35,062 bases of DNA from Lachnospiraceae bacterium (lineage in GTDB: Bacteria > Bacillota > Clostridia > Lachnospirales > Lachnospiraceae), in the NCBI GenBank assembly GCA_017552715.1, contig JAFZOW010000064.1, positions 1 through 35,062 on the forward strand, written 5' to 3'. This document shows positions 8,022 to 16,422 of this stretch, one piece after another (position 1 is the first letter of the stretch; the number at the start of each line of letters is the position of its first letter). Both the position numbers and the translations under genes were made by a program. Under the pieces are notes generated by a model. The model saw only the letters and a program-made list of their open reading frames with translations. It was not told where the DNA came from and did not search any database.

Positions 8022-9260
8022 TCAGGAACGGTAATCCGCGTTGATCTTAACGTAGTCGTAGCTTAAGTCACAGCCCCAGGCCGTGGCGCTTTCGTTTCCC
8101 ATGTGCATGTCCACGAGTACGGTCACTTCGGGCTGGTCCAGCAGTTTTGTGGCTTCCGCTTCATCGTAGTCGGTGCCCAGGCCCCCTTCCACGATCTTCA
8201 GTTTCCCCGCGGCAGATTCATACCAGATATCCACCTGTTCCGGATCAAAGGAAACGCCGGAGTAGCCCAGGGCGCAGAGGAAGCGTCCGAAGTTGGAGTC
8301 GTTTCCGAAGATCGCCGCCTTGCAGAGAGAGGAGCCGATGACGCTTTTGGCCAGCATACGGGCATCGCCCAGGCTCCTGGCGCCGCTTACTTTGCATTCG
8401 AAGAGGCAGCTGGCTCCTTCTCCGTCGGCAGCCATGCGGCGTGCCAGGGAGAGGCTTACATAGCGGAGTGCTTCGAAGAAACGTTCGTAATCCTCATCCT
8501 CCGTATCGATAAGGCGGTTCCCGGCTTCCCCGTTGGAAAGCACCACATAGGTATCGTTGGTGGAGGTGTCCCCGTCCACGCTGATCATATTGAAGCTCTC
8601 ATCCACGATGGCCGTGAGGGCCTTCTGAAGCAGAGCCTTGTCGATGGCGGCATCCGTGGTCACAAAGCCCAGCATGGTGCACATGTTGGGGTGGATCATG
8701 CCGCTGCCCTTGGTCATGGCGCCGATGCGGACAGTCTTTCCGTCACTGAGGCTCAGCTCCACGGAGATCTCCTTTTTCTTCGTATCCGTGGTCATGATGG
8801 CCCGGGCGGCGGCAGTGGCTGCTTCGGTACCGGCTGCACGTTTTTCATACAGTGCACGGCAGCCTGCCGTGATGCGATCCGTATCGATCTGCATGCCGAT
8901 GACGCCGGTACTGGCTACCAGCACTTCATCCTTATCACCGCCGTAGCATTCGCTTAAGGCGGCTGCGGTCTTTTCACAGATCTCCATGCCGGGCTTGCCG
9001 GTGGCGGCATTTGCGATGCCTGAATTGGCCACAACGGCCCGTACCTTTTTTTCGCTGTGTACGATGCGCAGATCCCAGATCACCGGGGCGGCTTTCACGT
9101 TGTTACTGGTGAAGGTGCCGGCGGTGATGCAGGGCGTATCCGAAAAGATCAGTGCCATGTCATCGCGGCCCTGATATTTGATGCCGGCTGCGTGGGAAGC
9201 TGCCGAAAAACCTTTCGGGGCACAGACCCCGCCTTCGATCTCCCTGAAGTATTCTTTCAT
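8022..9260 (-). CDS. argJ: Bifunctional glutamate N-acetyltransferase/N-acetylglutamate synthase
   Basis: ArgJ transfers the acetyl group from N-acetylornithine to glutamate, recycling it in arginine synthesis. The 412-residue precursor carries the self-cleavage signature KGSGMIHPNMCTMLGF. Family knowledge places the cut before the Thr of this motif (Thr195 here), which becomes the nucleophile of the beta chain; the residue before it is Cys, where Ala is most common. Other family segments are TFTSNNVKAAPV, ANSGIANA and VASTGVIG. Its ATG overlaps the stop of the upstream ABC permease in an ATGA, with GGAGAG upstream, so it is the last gene of the transporter operon and probably translationally coupled to it. 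That is an odd place for argJ, which normally sits with argC, argB or argD. Confidence 0.96.
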   Translation of the reverse strand: MKEYFREIEGGVCAPKGFSAASHAAGIKYQGRDDMALIFSDTPCITAGTFTSNNVKAAPVIWDLRIVHSEKKVRAVVANSGIANAATGKPGMEICEKTAAALSECYGGDKDEVLVASTGVIGMQIDTDRITAGCRALYEKRAAGTEAATAAARAIMTTDTKKKEISVELSLSDGKTVRIGAMTKGSGMIHPNMCTMLGFVTTDAAIDKALLQKALTAIVDESFNMISVDGDTSTNDTYVVLSNGEAGNRLIDTEDEDYERFFEALRYVSLSLARRMAADGEGASCLFECKVSGARSLGDARMLAKSVIGSSLCKAAIFGNDSNFGRFLCALGYSGVSFDPEQVDIWYESAAGKLKIVEGGLGTDYDEAEATKLLDQPEVTVLVDMHMGNESATAWGCDLSYDYVKINADYRS

Positions 9261-10630
9261 GACGAGATGCTCTCCTTTCCGAGGCTTTTGATCACCTGTA
9301 CGATGCTCACTTTGTTTCCCTTATAAAGGGCCATCATCTTATAGATGCGGCCGGCTACGATGACGATGACCAGCGTAAGAGCCACCAGGATGGCGAAGGA
9401 TATGCCGGCCTTCCACAGCTCCGTCAGGCCCAGAGATATCTCCGCAGGCATGAGCAGGGAAGCCGTGAAGGGTACAAAAAGCATCCATTCCGGGGCTCCG
9501 GTGCTGCTTAAGCCGCCGCCCATCATCACCAGCATGAAGCTGAAGACCAGAGGCAGTACGAAGAGGAAATTCTGGCTGGCCACTTCCTCCCTGGTGGAGC
9601 TGATGGCTCCGGCAATGGCAGCCAGACTGGAATACATGATAAAGCCGCAGGCAAGGAAGCAGAGGCCGAGGATCACCTGGAGCGGCGTAAAGATCTGCAT
9701 CTCATTAAGCTGGCTGAAGAAGGCCTTAAGGGGAGAGGGAAAATCAGGGAAGAAGACTTCCGTAAGCTTCATCCCCGCTACCAGGCCGACTACGATGGAT
9801 ACGATCCAGATCGCGAACTGCAAAAGTCCTGCGGCGATGGCTGCCAGGAGCTTTCCGAAGACCATGGCTTCAGGCCGGAGGCTGATGAGCATGGTGTCCA
9901 TGAGCTTGGATTCCTTTTCCATGACCATGGTCTGGGCTACGGTATTGCCGTAGGTCAGGATCATGAAATAAAGGATCATGATGGTGAGATAGGGCAGGAG
10001 CATGCCAAAGACCTCTTTCACCTGCTGGCGCATCAGTTCCTCGGATCCCTGTGTATCTTCATCGATGGTCATATCTTTGGCATAACCGCTCTCGGTATAG
10101 GTCCGGTAAGCATTGCCGGGCATCAGGCTCATAAGCTTTGCTTCGCTTAAGCCCGTAAGCAGCAGACGAAAATCATCTCCGTGACGTTCAATGAAAGAAA
10201 AGTAATTCTCCGCATCTTCCTTCTCCACGGAACTGGCTTCGGGGATCAGGATGTCGGCGCGGATATAATCATCTTCCGGGTGAAAGTAAAGGATGAACGC
10301 CGCTTCGTCTTCCTTCACGCTTTCTTCCGCAGCGGCAAGATCCGGATAGGTCTTGTAACGGATGGTGGCGTAGTCCTTTTCCTCCGCACGGCTCAGCAGC
10401 AGGTAATTGTTTACTTCGGCGCCCATATCACTGACCAGGGCGATCCGCTCCGCACCGCAGGGTTCCAGTTCGTCCTCCTCTTTGGTAGAAGAATGGGCGA
10501 TCAGCAGCATGATGGTCCCCGGCCCCAGTAAAAGGATCAGGGCAAAGACCAGAGTAAGGATGCGATAGGATTTTGTCCCTGCCTGGTTATGAAAACTGAA
10601 ATTAAATACCTTATTGAAATTCCTGAACAT
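9257..10630 (-). CDS. ABC-2 type exporter permease (second of a pair)
   Basis: This 457-residue membrane protein has the NatB/ABC-2 layout: one membrane segment at about residues 27-48, a large extracytoplasmic domain to about residue 205, then five or six segments in the C-terminal half. Typical family stretches are MEKESKLMDTMLISLRPEAMVFGKLLAA (coupling region, near residue 235) and a late GAISSTREEVAS. It starts 2 bp after the stop of the other permease and ends overlapping argJ by 4 bp. With the paralogous permease and the ATPase it should form a heterodimeric exporter. The substrate cannot be read from the sequence; NatAB-type systems have been linked to sodium export and to removal of toxic compounds. 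Confidence 0.9.
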   Translation of the reverse strand: MFRNFNKVFNFSFHNQAGTKSYRILTLVFALILLLGPGTIMLLIAHSSTKEEDELEPCGAERIALVSDMGAEVNNYLLLSRAEEKDYATIRYKTYPDLAAAEESVKEDEAAFILYFHPEDDYIRADILIPEASSVEKEDAENYFSFIERHGDDFRLLLTGLSEAKLMSLMPGNAYRTYTESGYAKDMTIDEDTQGSEELMRQQVKEVFGMLLPYLTIMILYFMILTYGNTVAQTMVMEKESKLMDTMLISLRPEAMVFGKLLAAIAAGLLQFAIWIVSIVVGLVAGMKLTEVFFPDFPSPLKAFFSQLNEMQIFTPLQVILGLCFLACGFIMYSSLAAIAGAISSTREEVASQNFLFVLPLVFSFMLVMMGGGLSSTGAPEWMLFVPFTASLLMPAEISLGLTELWKAGISFAILVALTLVIVIVAGRIYKMMALYKGNKVSIVQVIKSLGKESISS

Positions 10631-10632
10631 TC

Positions 10633-11976
10633 CTATACCCCCTTCACGGAAAGTTTAAGGATCTGCAGGATCCCCAGACGTTTGCTGTCGTTGACGATGA
10701 GTTTCCGGTAGGTTTTGGCACAGAGCATGAAGAGCAGTGCGATGGTCACCAGCTCCATGGCCATACCGCAGAGGAAAGCCCAGAGCGGGATGCGGCCGGT
10801 GATCAGGAAGACCGGTGCCAGATAACCGGAAGTAAAGGGAACGATGGATAAGACGATATCCAGCGTACGGTTTTCCAGCATGGGGATAAAGCAGCCCAGG
10901 AGATAGCCGGCCATGTTGAGCATGGTCACTGTCCCGATGGCGGACTGTGCATCTTCCGGCTTAACGCAGCCGCTGCCCAGCAGGCCTGCAAGGATGGCAA
11001 AGATCAGGTAGGTCAGCAGCATGCAGACTACGATCAGAGCGCCCTTTGCCGCTCCCTGGGAAAAGAGGCGTGAAAAATCCATGAATTGTGAGGTCTGCTG
11101 TACGATCTCTTCGCCTTCCATATTCTTCATGATGCTGCCGGAAATAACGGATCCCAGAAGTCCCAGGCCGATCATCAGAAAGACGTAGGTCATCATGGCC
11201 AGGATCTTGCCCATCACCAGGGCCAGAGGGCGTACGCTCACCAGCAGGTTTTCCACCAGTTTGGAGCTTTTTTCCTCCATCACGCTGCTCACCACATAGG
11301 AGCTGGTGAGGGCGATCAGGATCATGATCACGATGCAGTAGACCATGTTCAGCTGAAAGACCTGGGATGCCGTATAGCTGCCTTTATCCTGATTGATATA
11401 ATCACTGTAAGACATGCAGTCGCCCTGCTGTATCCCGCTGGAGAGCACCGTGATCTGATCCTCCGTCAGCTCTGCCGCTTCCCTCCTGGCTTCTGCCAGC
11501 ATACCTGTGAGTTCGGAGCAGAGCGCATCCAGCTGGGAACTCTCGATGAGGGAATCATCGGAGATCACCCCGTTCACGACAAAGTATTCCGTATCCTCAA
11601 TGGTGCGGCGGTCAAACACCAGAGCCAGCTCGTCCTCTTTCAGACCGGAGATATCGTCGCTTTCCGTAATGGGCAGACTCTCGAATGCAGTTTCCTTCAG
11701 GTATTCCGAGATGCGGTCGGCATCTATGGGAAGATTGGTCTTGTTGCAGAGCTGTATGGAGGCGGCTTCATTCTCGACAAAGAGGCCGTCGCCGCTCTTG
11801 GCCGCATCCAGTCCCGCCGAGCTGCTTAAGCGGGTGATGGGGCCCATGAGGGTAAACATCAGGACAAATACGATAAAGCCCATGCGGTAGGTAGGGCTCT
11901 TGAAGGTCTGGCTTAAGGTAAAGGAATAGACCTTACCCAGCCCCTCCATGTTATAGATATTATTGCTGTTCTTCAT
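10633..11976 (-). CDS. ABC-2 type exporter permease (first of a pair)
   Basis: The product is a 447-residue membrane protein paralogous to the permease that follows. It has a first membrane segment near residues 30-50, an extracytoplasmic domain to about residue 200, then several segments. The stretch VMEEKSSKLVENLLVSVRPLALVMGKILA matches the equivalent region of its partner. ATG 11976 is preferred over the in-frame GTG at 11982 because GAGGTGG lies 6 nt before the ATG. The gene overlaps the end of the ATPase gene by 17 bp, and its stop is 2 bp from the next start, so the three transporter genes are tightly coupled. Confidence 0.9.
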   Translation of the reverse strand: MKNSNNIYNMEGLGKVYSFTLSQTFKSPTYRMGFIVFVLMFTLMGPITRLSSSAGLDAAKSGDGLFVENEAASIQLCNKTNLPIDADRISEYLKETAFESLPITESDDISGLKEDELALVFDRRTIEDTEYFVVNGVISDDSLIESSQLDALCSELTGMLAEARREAAELTEDQITVLSSGIQQGDCMSYSDYINQDKGSYTASQVFQLNMVYCIVIMILIALTSSYVVSSVMEEKSSKLVENLLVSVRPLALVMGKILAMMTYVFLMIGLGLLGSVISGSIMKNMEGEEIVQQTSQFMDFSRLFSQGAAKGALIVVCMLLTYLIFAILAGLLGSGCVKPEDAQSAIGTVTMLNMAGYLLGCFIPMLENRTLDIVLSIVPFTSGYLAPVFLITGRIPLWAFLCGMAMELVTIALLFMLCAKTYRKLIVNDSKRLGILQILKLSVKGV

Positions 11977-12913
11977 CGGCACCCACCTCTTTCACAAAGA
12001 TCTCGTGGAGCGAAAGCTCGGATAAGTCGAAGCGGACCAGGGGGATGGTGGCATTGACCAGCTCCCAGAGCAGGGCATTGGCCTGGGTATCTCCCGTTAC
12101 CCGCAGTTCGTACTCGTTTTCCTTTTCCGAAAGGATAGTGATCCCCAGCTTTTCGATATATTCGTGTGCATCCTTTTCACATTTGAGTCCCAGCTTAACG
12201 CGGCCGTAGTTTTTCTTGATCTCGTTTAAGTTACCCTGTACCAGGGCGCGGGAGCGGGACATGATGGTGATGTCAGTACAGAACTCCTCCACGGCGGCCA
12301 TCTGGTGGCTGCTCATGATGATGTATTTACCGGCAGCGATCTGTTCCCTTACCACATCCTTAAGGATATCCGTGTTCACGGGATCCAGTCCGGAGAAAGG
12401 CTCATCCAGCACTAAAAGCTCCGGCTCGGAGAGCATGGCGATCAGGAACTGGATCTTCTGCTGGTTACCCTTGGAGAGCTGGTCGGGACTCTTGGGTTTT
12501 ACCTTTTTCGTCCGGCCCCGGGCATCCGTTGCAGCCTGGGGATAGAGGTACTCGTCCAGCTTAAGGCGCTCCGACCAGTAACGGATCTTACCCTTCAGCA
12601 CGCTGTCCGAAACACCCCGCAGGCGTCCGAAATACATGATCTGGTCCATCAGGCTGTACTTCTGATAAAGGCCGCGTTCTTCCGCAAGGTAGCCGATATT
12701 GCAGTTGTTGAAGGACAGTGGCTGCCCGTTCCAGAGCACTTCGCCGCTATCCTTGTCCAGCATGTCCAGCATCATGCGGATCGTAGTGGTCTTTCCGGCG
12801 CCGTTGGTGCCCAGCAGGGCATACACACCGGGCTTCTCCATGGAGAAGCTGATGTGATCCACTACGGTCTTCTCACCGTACTTCTTTGACAGATCCTTTA
12901 CTTCCAGTCCCAT
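11960..12913 (-). CDS. ABC transporter ATP-binding protein (NatA-like)
   Basis: This 317-residue ATPase powers the two ABC-2 permeases encoded after it. Walker A GTNGAGKTT is at about residues 36-44, the signature motif is LSKGNQQK, and Walker B is ELLVLDEPFSGLDP, followed by the H-loop SSHQM. The last 90 residues or so are the C-terminal extension usual in NatA/YhaQ-like exporter ATPases. The signature departs from LSGGQ in the manner common to this subfamily. ATG 12913 is chosen for the AGGAGGAG just upstream; the longer frame to 12952 adds 13 unrelated residues. It lies 38 bp after the acetyltransferase gene. Confidence 0.94.
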   Translation of the reverse strand: MGLEVKDLSKKYGEKTVVDHISFSMEKPGVYALLGTNGAGKTTTIRMMLDMLDKDSGEVLWNGQPLSFNNCNIGYLAEERGLYQKYSLMDQIMYFGRLRGVSDSVLKGKIRYWSERLKLDEYLYPQAATDARGRTKKVKPKSPDQLSKGNQQKIQFLIAMLSEPELLVLDEPFSGLDPVNTDILKDVVREQIAAGKYIIMSSHQMAAVEEFCTDITIMSRSRALVQGNLNEIKKNYGRVKLGLKCEKDAHEYIEKLGITILSEKENEYELRVTGDTQANALLWELVNATIPLVRFDLSELSLHEIFVKEVGADEEQQ

Positions 12914-12951
12914 AATTCTCCTCCTCTTTCCCGGTCCCTGCCGGGAGATCA

Positions 12952-13398
12952 TTATTGGTTAAATGCAGTGATGTTATCCTCGTTCAGTGTAAAATCGTAG
13001 TAGTTTAAGTCTTCCCGCTTTGTCCAGCCGATGCATTTCCAGAAAGCGTTGCCGATATCGTTGCGCGTAAAGGCGATGAGGGAGACCTTGTTGATCTTTT
13101 CGGCCTTAAGAGCGTTCATACAGTGAACCACCATGGCCTTGCCGATCCCCCGCATACGGTGTTCCTCCGCCACGCAAACATGGTAAAGGCAGCCACGCCT
13201 GCCGTCATGGCCGCAGAGTATGGCACCGATGATCCTTCCGTCTTCCTCTGCCACCACACTCAGACCGGGATTCCTCTGAAGAAAGCGCTCCACACCTTCC
13301 CTGGAATCGTCCACACTGCGCATACCGAAGCCGTGGATGGTCTTCCACAGCGCATGCACCGCTTCATAATCTGCAGCTGTCATTGCCCGTACGTTCAT
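12952..13398 (-). CDS. GNAT family N-acetyltransferase
   Basis: The product is a 148-residue single-domain acetyltransferase that transfers acetyl from acetyl-CoA to an unknown amine. The acetyl-CoA binding loop is in VAEEHRMRGIGKAMV (about residues 84-98, the R/Q-x-x-G-x-G/A motif), after the strand GCLYHVCV, and the C-terminal FWKCIGWTKREDLNYYDF is typical. ATG 13398 with AGGAGT upstream is the true start. The open frame runs back to 13605, but that extension is translated from the 138-nt repeat and encodes the same GQNPAQQTTK string found in front of the surface protein at 28166, so it is not protein. First gene of the operon with the exporter and argJ. Confidence 0.9.
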   Translation of the reverse strand: MNVRAMTAADYEAVHALWKTIHGFGMRSVDDSREGVERFLQRNPGLSVVAEEDGRIIGAILCGHDGRRGCLYHVCVAEEHRMRGIGKAMVVHCMNALKAEKINKVSLIAFTRNDIGNAFWKCIGWTKREDLNYYDFTLNEDNITAFNQ

Positions 13399-13423
13399 GA
13401 TCCGTACTCCTTTTATATTTTTA

Positions 13424-13561
13424 CAAACGACAAAAAACTCTTTTTGTTTTGTCGTTTGCTGCGCCGGATTTTGGCCGCGGAGCGGCAGATTTCCATACAA
13501 AATCTGTGCGCATCCTCGCGGAGCGGTATAGAAAACGCAGTTTTCAATTGCGTTTTCTATA
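13424..13561 (-). ncRNA. Structured 138-nt repeat element, copy 1 (leader of the GNAT-ABC-argJ operon)
   Basis: Read on the minus strand this matches copy 2 at 28004-28141 over the same 138-nt length. Three hairpins are predicted: 13549-13561 with 13527-13539 (13 bp, perfect); a long-range stem 13508-13512/13460-13464 and 13498-13506/13465-13473 (one A-C mismatch, one bulged base) capped by GCCGC/GCGGC at 13482-13486/13474-13478; and 13447-13458 with 13424-13435 (12 bp, perfect). It lies in sense orientation between a predicted promoter and the first gene. It could be a cis-regulatory RNA or a MITE/REP element; I cannot match it to a named RNA family. Confidence 0.6.
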
Positions 13562-13576
13562 CACAAAATCCGTGAT

Positions 13577-13605
13577 AGTATATCACAAAGAAGAAAGACA
13601 TACAA
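13577..13605 (-). promoter_or_regulatory. Promoter of the GNAT-ABC-argJ operon
   Basis: On the minus strand, TTGTAT (13605-13600), a 17-bp spacer and TATACT (13582-13577), with TGA directly before the -10 hexamer. The predicted transcript start is near 13570, giving a leader of about 170 nt that contains the whole structured repeat. It lies just after the stop of the histidine kinase gene. Confidence 0.7.
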
Positions 13606-13617
13606 GATATGCGGGAT

Positions 13618-15270
13618 TCATCCCCGTCGCGAAAGCCTGAGGATCACCGTGGTCCCGCTGCCCTCTGCGGACTCGATGCTTATGCCGCAATCCCCTCCGC
13701 ATACCATGCGGATGCGCCGTTGTACGTTCTTCAGGGCCACATGGTTCAGTTCCTGCATCTCGATGGGACTGTCATCGGAAAGCTCCTTCCTGAGTTCCTT
13801 CAGTTCTTCCGCACTCATGCCGCTGCCGTTATCCTCCACACGGATCACGATATGGTCCTCGGAAAGTTCCGCGGAGAGGCGCACACGGCCCTTTCCGCCG
13901 CTTAAGCCGTGAAGGATCGCATTCTCCACCACGGGCTGCAGGAGCATGCGGGGGACAAATTCCCCGGCGAAGGCATCATCATCCTCGATCTCGGCCTCGA
14001 TACGGCCGGGATAGCGGGCCTGCATGATACCGATGTACTGGCGCAGCACATAGAATTCCTCCAGCAGTGAAATGAACTCGTCCGCCGCATTGGCATAGCG
14101 GAGCAGGGTGGAGAGCTCGTCGCAGATCCGTGCCGCCTCGGCTTTTTCTCCCTTATTGATCATGGCCCGCACCACGTTCAGGGTATTCACGGTAAAGTGT
14201 GCGCTGATCTGTTTTTTCAGAAGGGTGATCAGGGTGCGTTCCGCCTCCAGCTCCGTCTCCTTCAGATGCATCCTGGATTCATAGAGTTCCCGTTCCCGCT
14301 CCTCCATGCGCCGAAGCATATCGTTCACATGGTCCACCAGGCTGTCAAAGTATTCTTCTCCGGTATAGGGTAGAGGCTTGTCTCCCTCCTCTGCCGTGGC
14401 TGCAATGATGCTGCCGATGGGTTTGACGACCCGGCGACGGAGATAACGCATAAAGAGAGCCAGGAGGAGGAGGAGCAGGGCGATGCTTACCGGCATCACA
14501 ATGCGGAAATAAGCGGCCATGCGTGCCGAGATCCCCTTTTCACACCAGACCAGCAGCCGCAGACCGGATATGCCCACCTCTTTTTCCTTGACGAATACCG
14601 CATTCTCCGAAAGGCCGGAGATATCCTCTGCCCGTAGTTCCTTGTTGGAACAGAGGATGCGGTCTCCAGAGAGCAGGGCCACTCCGAGGTAATCCAGATC
14701 ATCGTAGGCCGTAAGGAAGCTCTCTATGCGCTGCTGGTCCATCAGCATCAGTACATAGCCGGCCCTGTCCCGGCCGTTCCGTATGCTTTCATAGGAGGCG
14801 ATATAGCTGTTATCGTTTGAAGTGACGGTAAAACCTTTCCCTCCGCCGCTTTCCATCAGATAGAAACAGCGTTTCAGGGTGGTATTGGAGATATTTCCCC
14901 GCAGGCGGTAAAACAGTCCTTCCGTATTGAATACGATCAGTGCATTATCCCGGCTCAGGTCTCCGCTGCTCAGGGGATGGGCATCCAGATAGGCATTGCA
15001 GCTGTCATAAAATGCCAGAGGTTCTGTGCATCCGATCAGATCTGCCAGCTCTTCGTCATGCCCCAGCTCGTAAGCCGTGTTCTCCATGGCCAGCAGTTCC
15101 CTCTCCATGGAAGAGATGATGACCTCGGAGCCGGTTTCGGCCTGAAGCCGCATATTCCGCTGCACCATGCCTGCGGTAAGGTAATAAAACACGACCCACA
15201 GAAGGAGCAGGCTGGCATTGAGGAGGAGTACACTCAGTAAAAAAACAGAAAAGATCCCGCGCTTTTTCAT
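13618..15270 (-). CDS. YesM-like sensor histidine kinase
   Basis: This 550-residue membrane kinase has two membrane segments (about residues 7-32 and 252-275) flanking an extracellular sensor domain of roughly 220 residues. A HAMP linker follows, then a His_kinase (PF06580-type) region with the phosphorylated His in KKQISAHFTVNTLN (near residue 354) and a GHKL ATPase with LLQPVVENAILHG and EDNGSGMS. The kinase box has Ala where the family usually has Pro (QINPHF). It starts 3 bp after the upstream binding-protein gene and is the last gene of the sensory operon. Its partner should be the AraC-type regulator at 17768-18496, and the two lipoproteins between them are likely its ligand sensors. 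Confidence 0.93.
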   Translation of the reverse strand: MKKRGIFSVFLLSVLLLNASLLLLWVVFYYLTAGMVQRNMRLQAETGSEVIISSMERELLAMENTAYELGHDEELADLIGCTEPLAFYDSCNAYLDAHPLSSGDLSRDNALIVFNTEGLFYRLRGNISNTTLKRCFYLMESGGGKGFTVTSNDNSYIASYESIRNGRDRAGYVLMLMDQQRIESFLTAYDDLDYLGVALLSGDRILCSNKELRAEDISGLSENAVFVKEKEVGISGLRLLVWCEKGISARMAAYFRIVMPVSIALLLLLLALFMRYLRRRVVKPIGSIIAATAEEGDKPLPYTGEEYFDSLVDHVNDMLRRMEERERELYESRMHLKETELEAERTLITLLKKQISAHFTVNTLNVVRAMINKGEKAEAARICDELSTLLRYANAADEFISLLEEFYVLRQYIGIMQARYPGRIEAEIEDDDAFAGEFVPRMLLQPVVENAILHGLSGGKGRVRLSAELSEDHIVIRVEDNGSGMSAEELKELRKELSDDSPIEMQELNHVALKNVQRRIRMVCGGDCGISIESAEGSGTTVILRLSRRG

Positions 15271-15273
15271 CCC

Positions 15274-16422
15274 TTACTTTTCCTGATTGTTCTGTCGGAG
15301 GATGCCGGACCAGAAGGCTTCCATATGTTCACGGTCACTGATCAGCTTTTCCTGATCGGGTTCGATCAGATCTATTTCCGAAAGGGGGACGGGATTGCCG
15401 TCCGCCACGTCTTCCCTTGCGGACCAGGTGCCGGCCGTACAGAAAGGTTTATAGCCTTCTCCCTTTCCGTCTGCCTCTCCCAGAAGCCAGCGTACAAAAA
15501 GCCTTGCGGAGTTCACGTTCGGGGAGTCGGCAGCCAGCATCACCGCCACCGAGGTGCGGCAGCCGCAGAAAGGCTCCAGTCGGTATACGGCTTCCATATC
15601 GTAGCCCAGATCCTTTAAACGCAGCTTGCTGGAAACACCGATACCGAAATCTGCGGCACCGCTGCCCAGAGCCTCCACCACCTCATCCGAACTGTTGGTA
15701 AAGACGATGTTTTCGGAAGCCCGGCTCCAGAATACTTCTGCGGCATTCATGCCCTCCGGTATCTCCAGGGGGCTGCCGCAGTATTTTTCGTAAGCCGCGG
15801 CCAGTTCCTCCGCATGCTGCATACAGGCTCCGCAGAAGGCATAGGTGGAAAAGGAGCGGAGAGGATTGGGCATATAAATGGTCCCTCTGTATTTCTGCTC
15901 CGTAAGGGCCCAGATATTGTCGATGGGGCAGGAATCATATCTGGCGGAGTTGTAAAGAAGAAGTTCTGCTTCGCTCAGGAAAGTGATCATCTCCCCGGCC
16001 ATGCCTTCCTTCATGTGAGCGCCGATATCCTGCGGCATATAGGGCAGTACGATACCCGTATCCACCAGCCGGGATTTGAAATCCCCGCTGTTGTCGTTAC
16101 AGATCACCACGTCGCAGTTAGCGAGGCCCTTTTCATGATCCTCCTCCACCGCATCGATGAGATTGGGACTGCGCAGATCCCTTATCTCCACGGTAAGACC
16201 GGGATAGGCTTTCTCAAAGCTGTCTTTGGCATCCACCGCCCGGGTGGATACGGTATATACGATCAGCACATCCTCGGAGAGCGCCTTGTCATACAGCTCT
16301 TCGGGGCTTTCATAAACGGAGGCATCCGCAGCCGCCGGCAGGGAGTCTTCTGTTTTTCCGCAGCCCAGGCACAGGATGGCACTTACTGCCAGCGCGAAAG
16401 CCCGTTTAGGTATTCTTCCCAT
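15274..16422 (-). CDS. AfuA/FbpA-type solute-binding lipoprotein, probable sensor component
   Basis: The product is 382 residues, with a basic N-terminus, hydrophobic core and lipobox LCLGC (Cys21). The rest reads as an iron- or sugar-phosphate-type (AfuA/FbpA/PotD-like) binding protein: VLIVYTVSTRAVDAKDSFEKAYPGL near residue 52, ANCDVVICND, LLLYNSARYD and YRGTIYMPNP. Staphylococcal HptA and enterobacterial PgtC are proteins of this kind that work with a kinase-regulator pair instead of a permease. The gene overlaps the end of the preceding binding-protein gene by 40 bp; this start is retained because the signal peptide needs it. No ABC permease or ATPase is encoded in this operon. The ligand is inferred only by analogy. 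Confidence 0.85.
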   Translation of the reverse strand: MGRIPKRAFALAVSAILCLGCGKTEDSLPAAADASVYESPEELYDKALSEDVLIVYTVSTRAVDAKDSFEKAYPGLTVEIRDLRSPNLIDAVEEDHEKGLANCDVVICNDNSGDFKSRLVDTGIVLPYMPQDIGAHMKEGMAGEMITFLSEAELLLYNSARYDSCPIDNIWALTEQKYRGTIYMPNPLRSFSTYAFCGACMQHAEELAAAYEKYCGSPLEIPEGMNAAEVFWSRASENIVFTNSSDEVVEALGSGAADFGIGVSSKLRLKDLGYDMEAVYRLEPFCGCRTSVAVMLAADSPNVNSARLFVRWLLGEADGKGEGYKPFCTAGTWSAREDVADGNPVPLSEIDLIEPDQEKLISDREHMEAFWSGILRQNNQEK

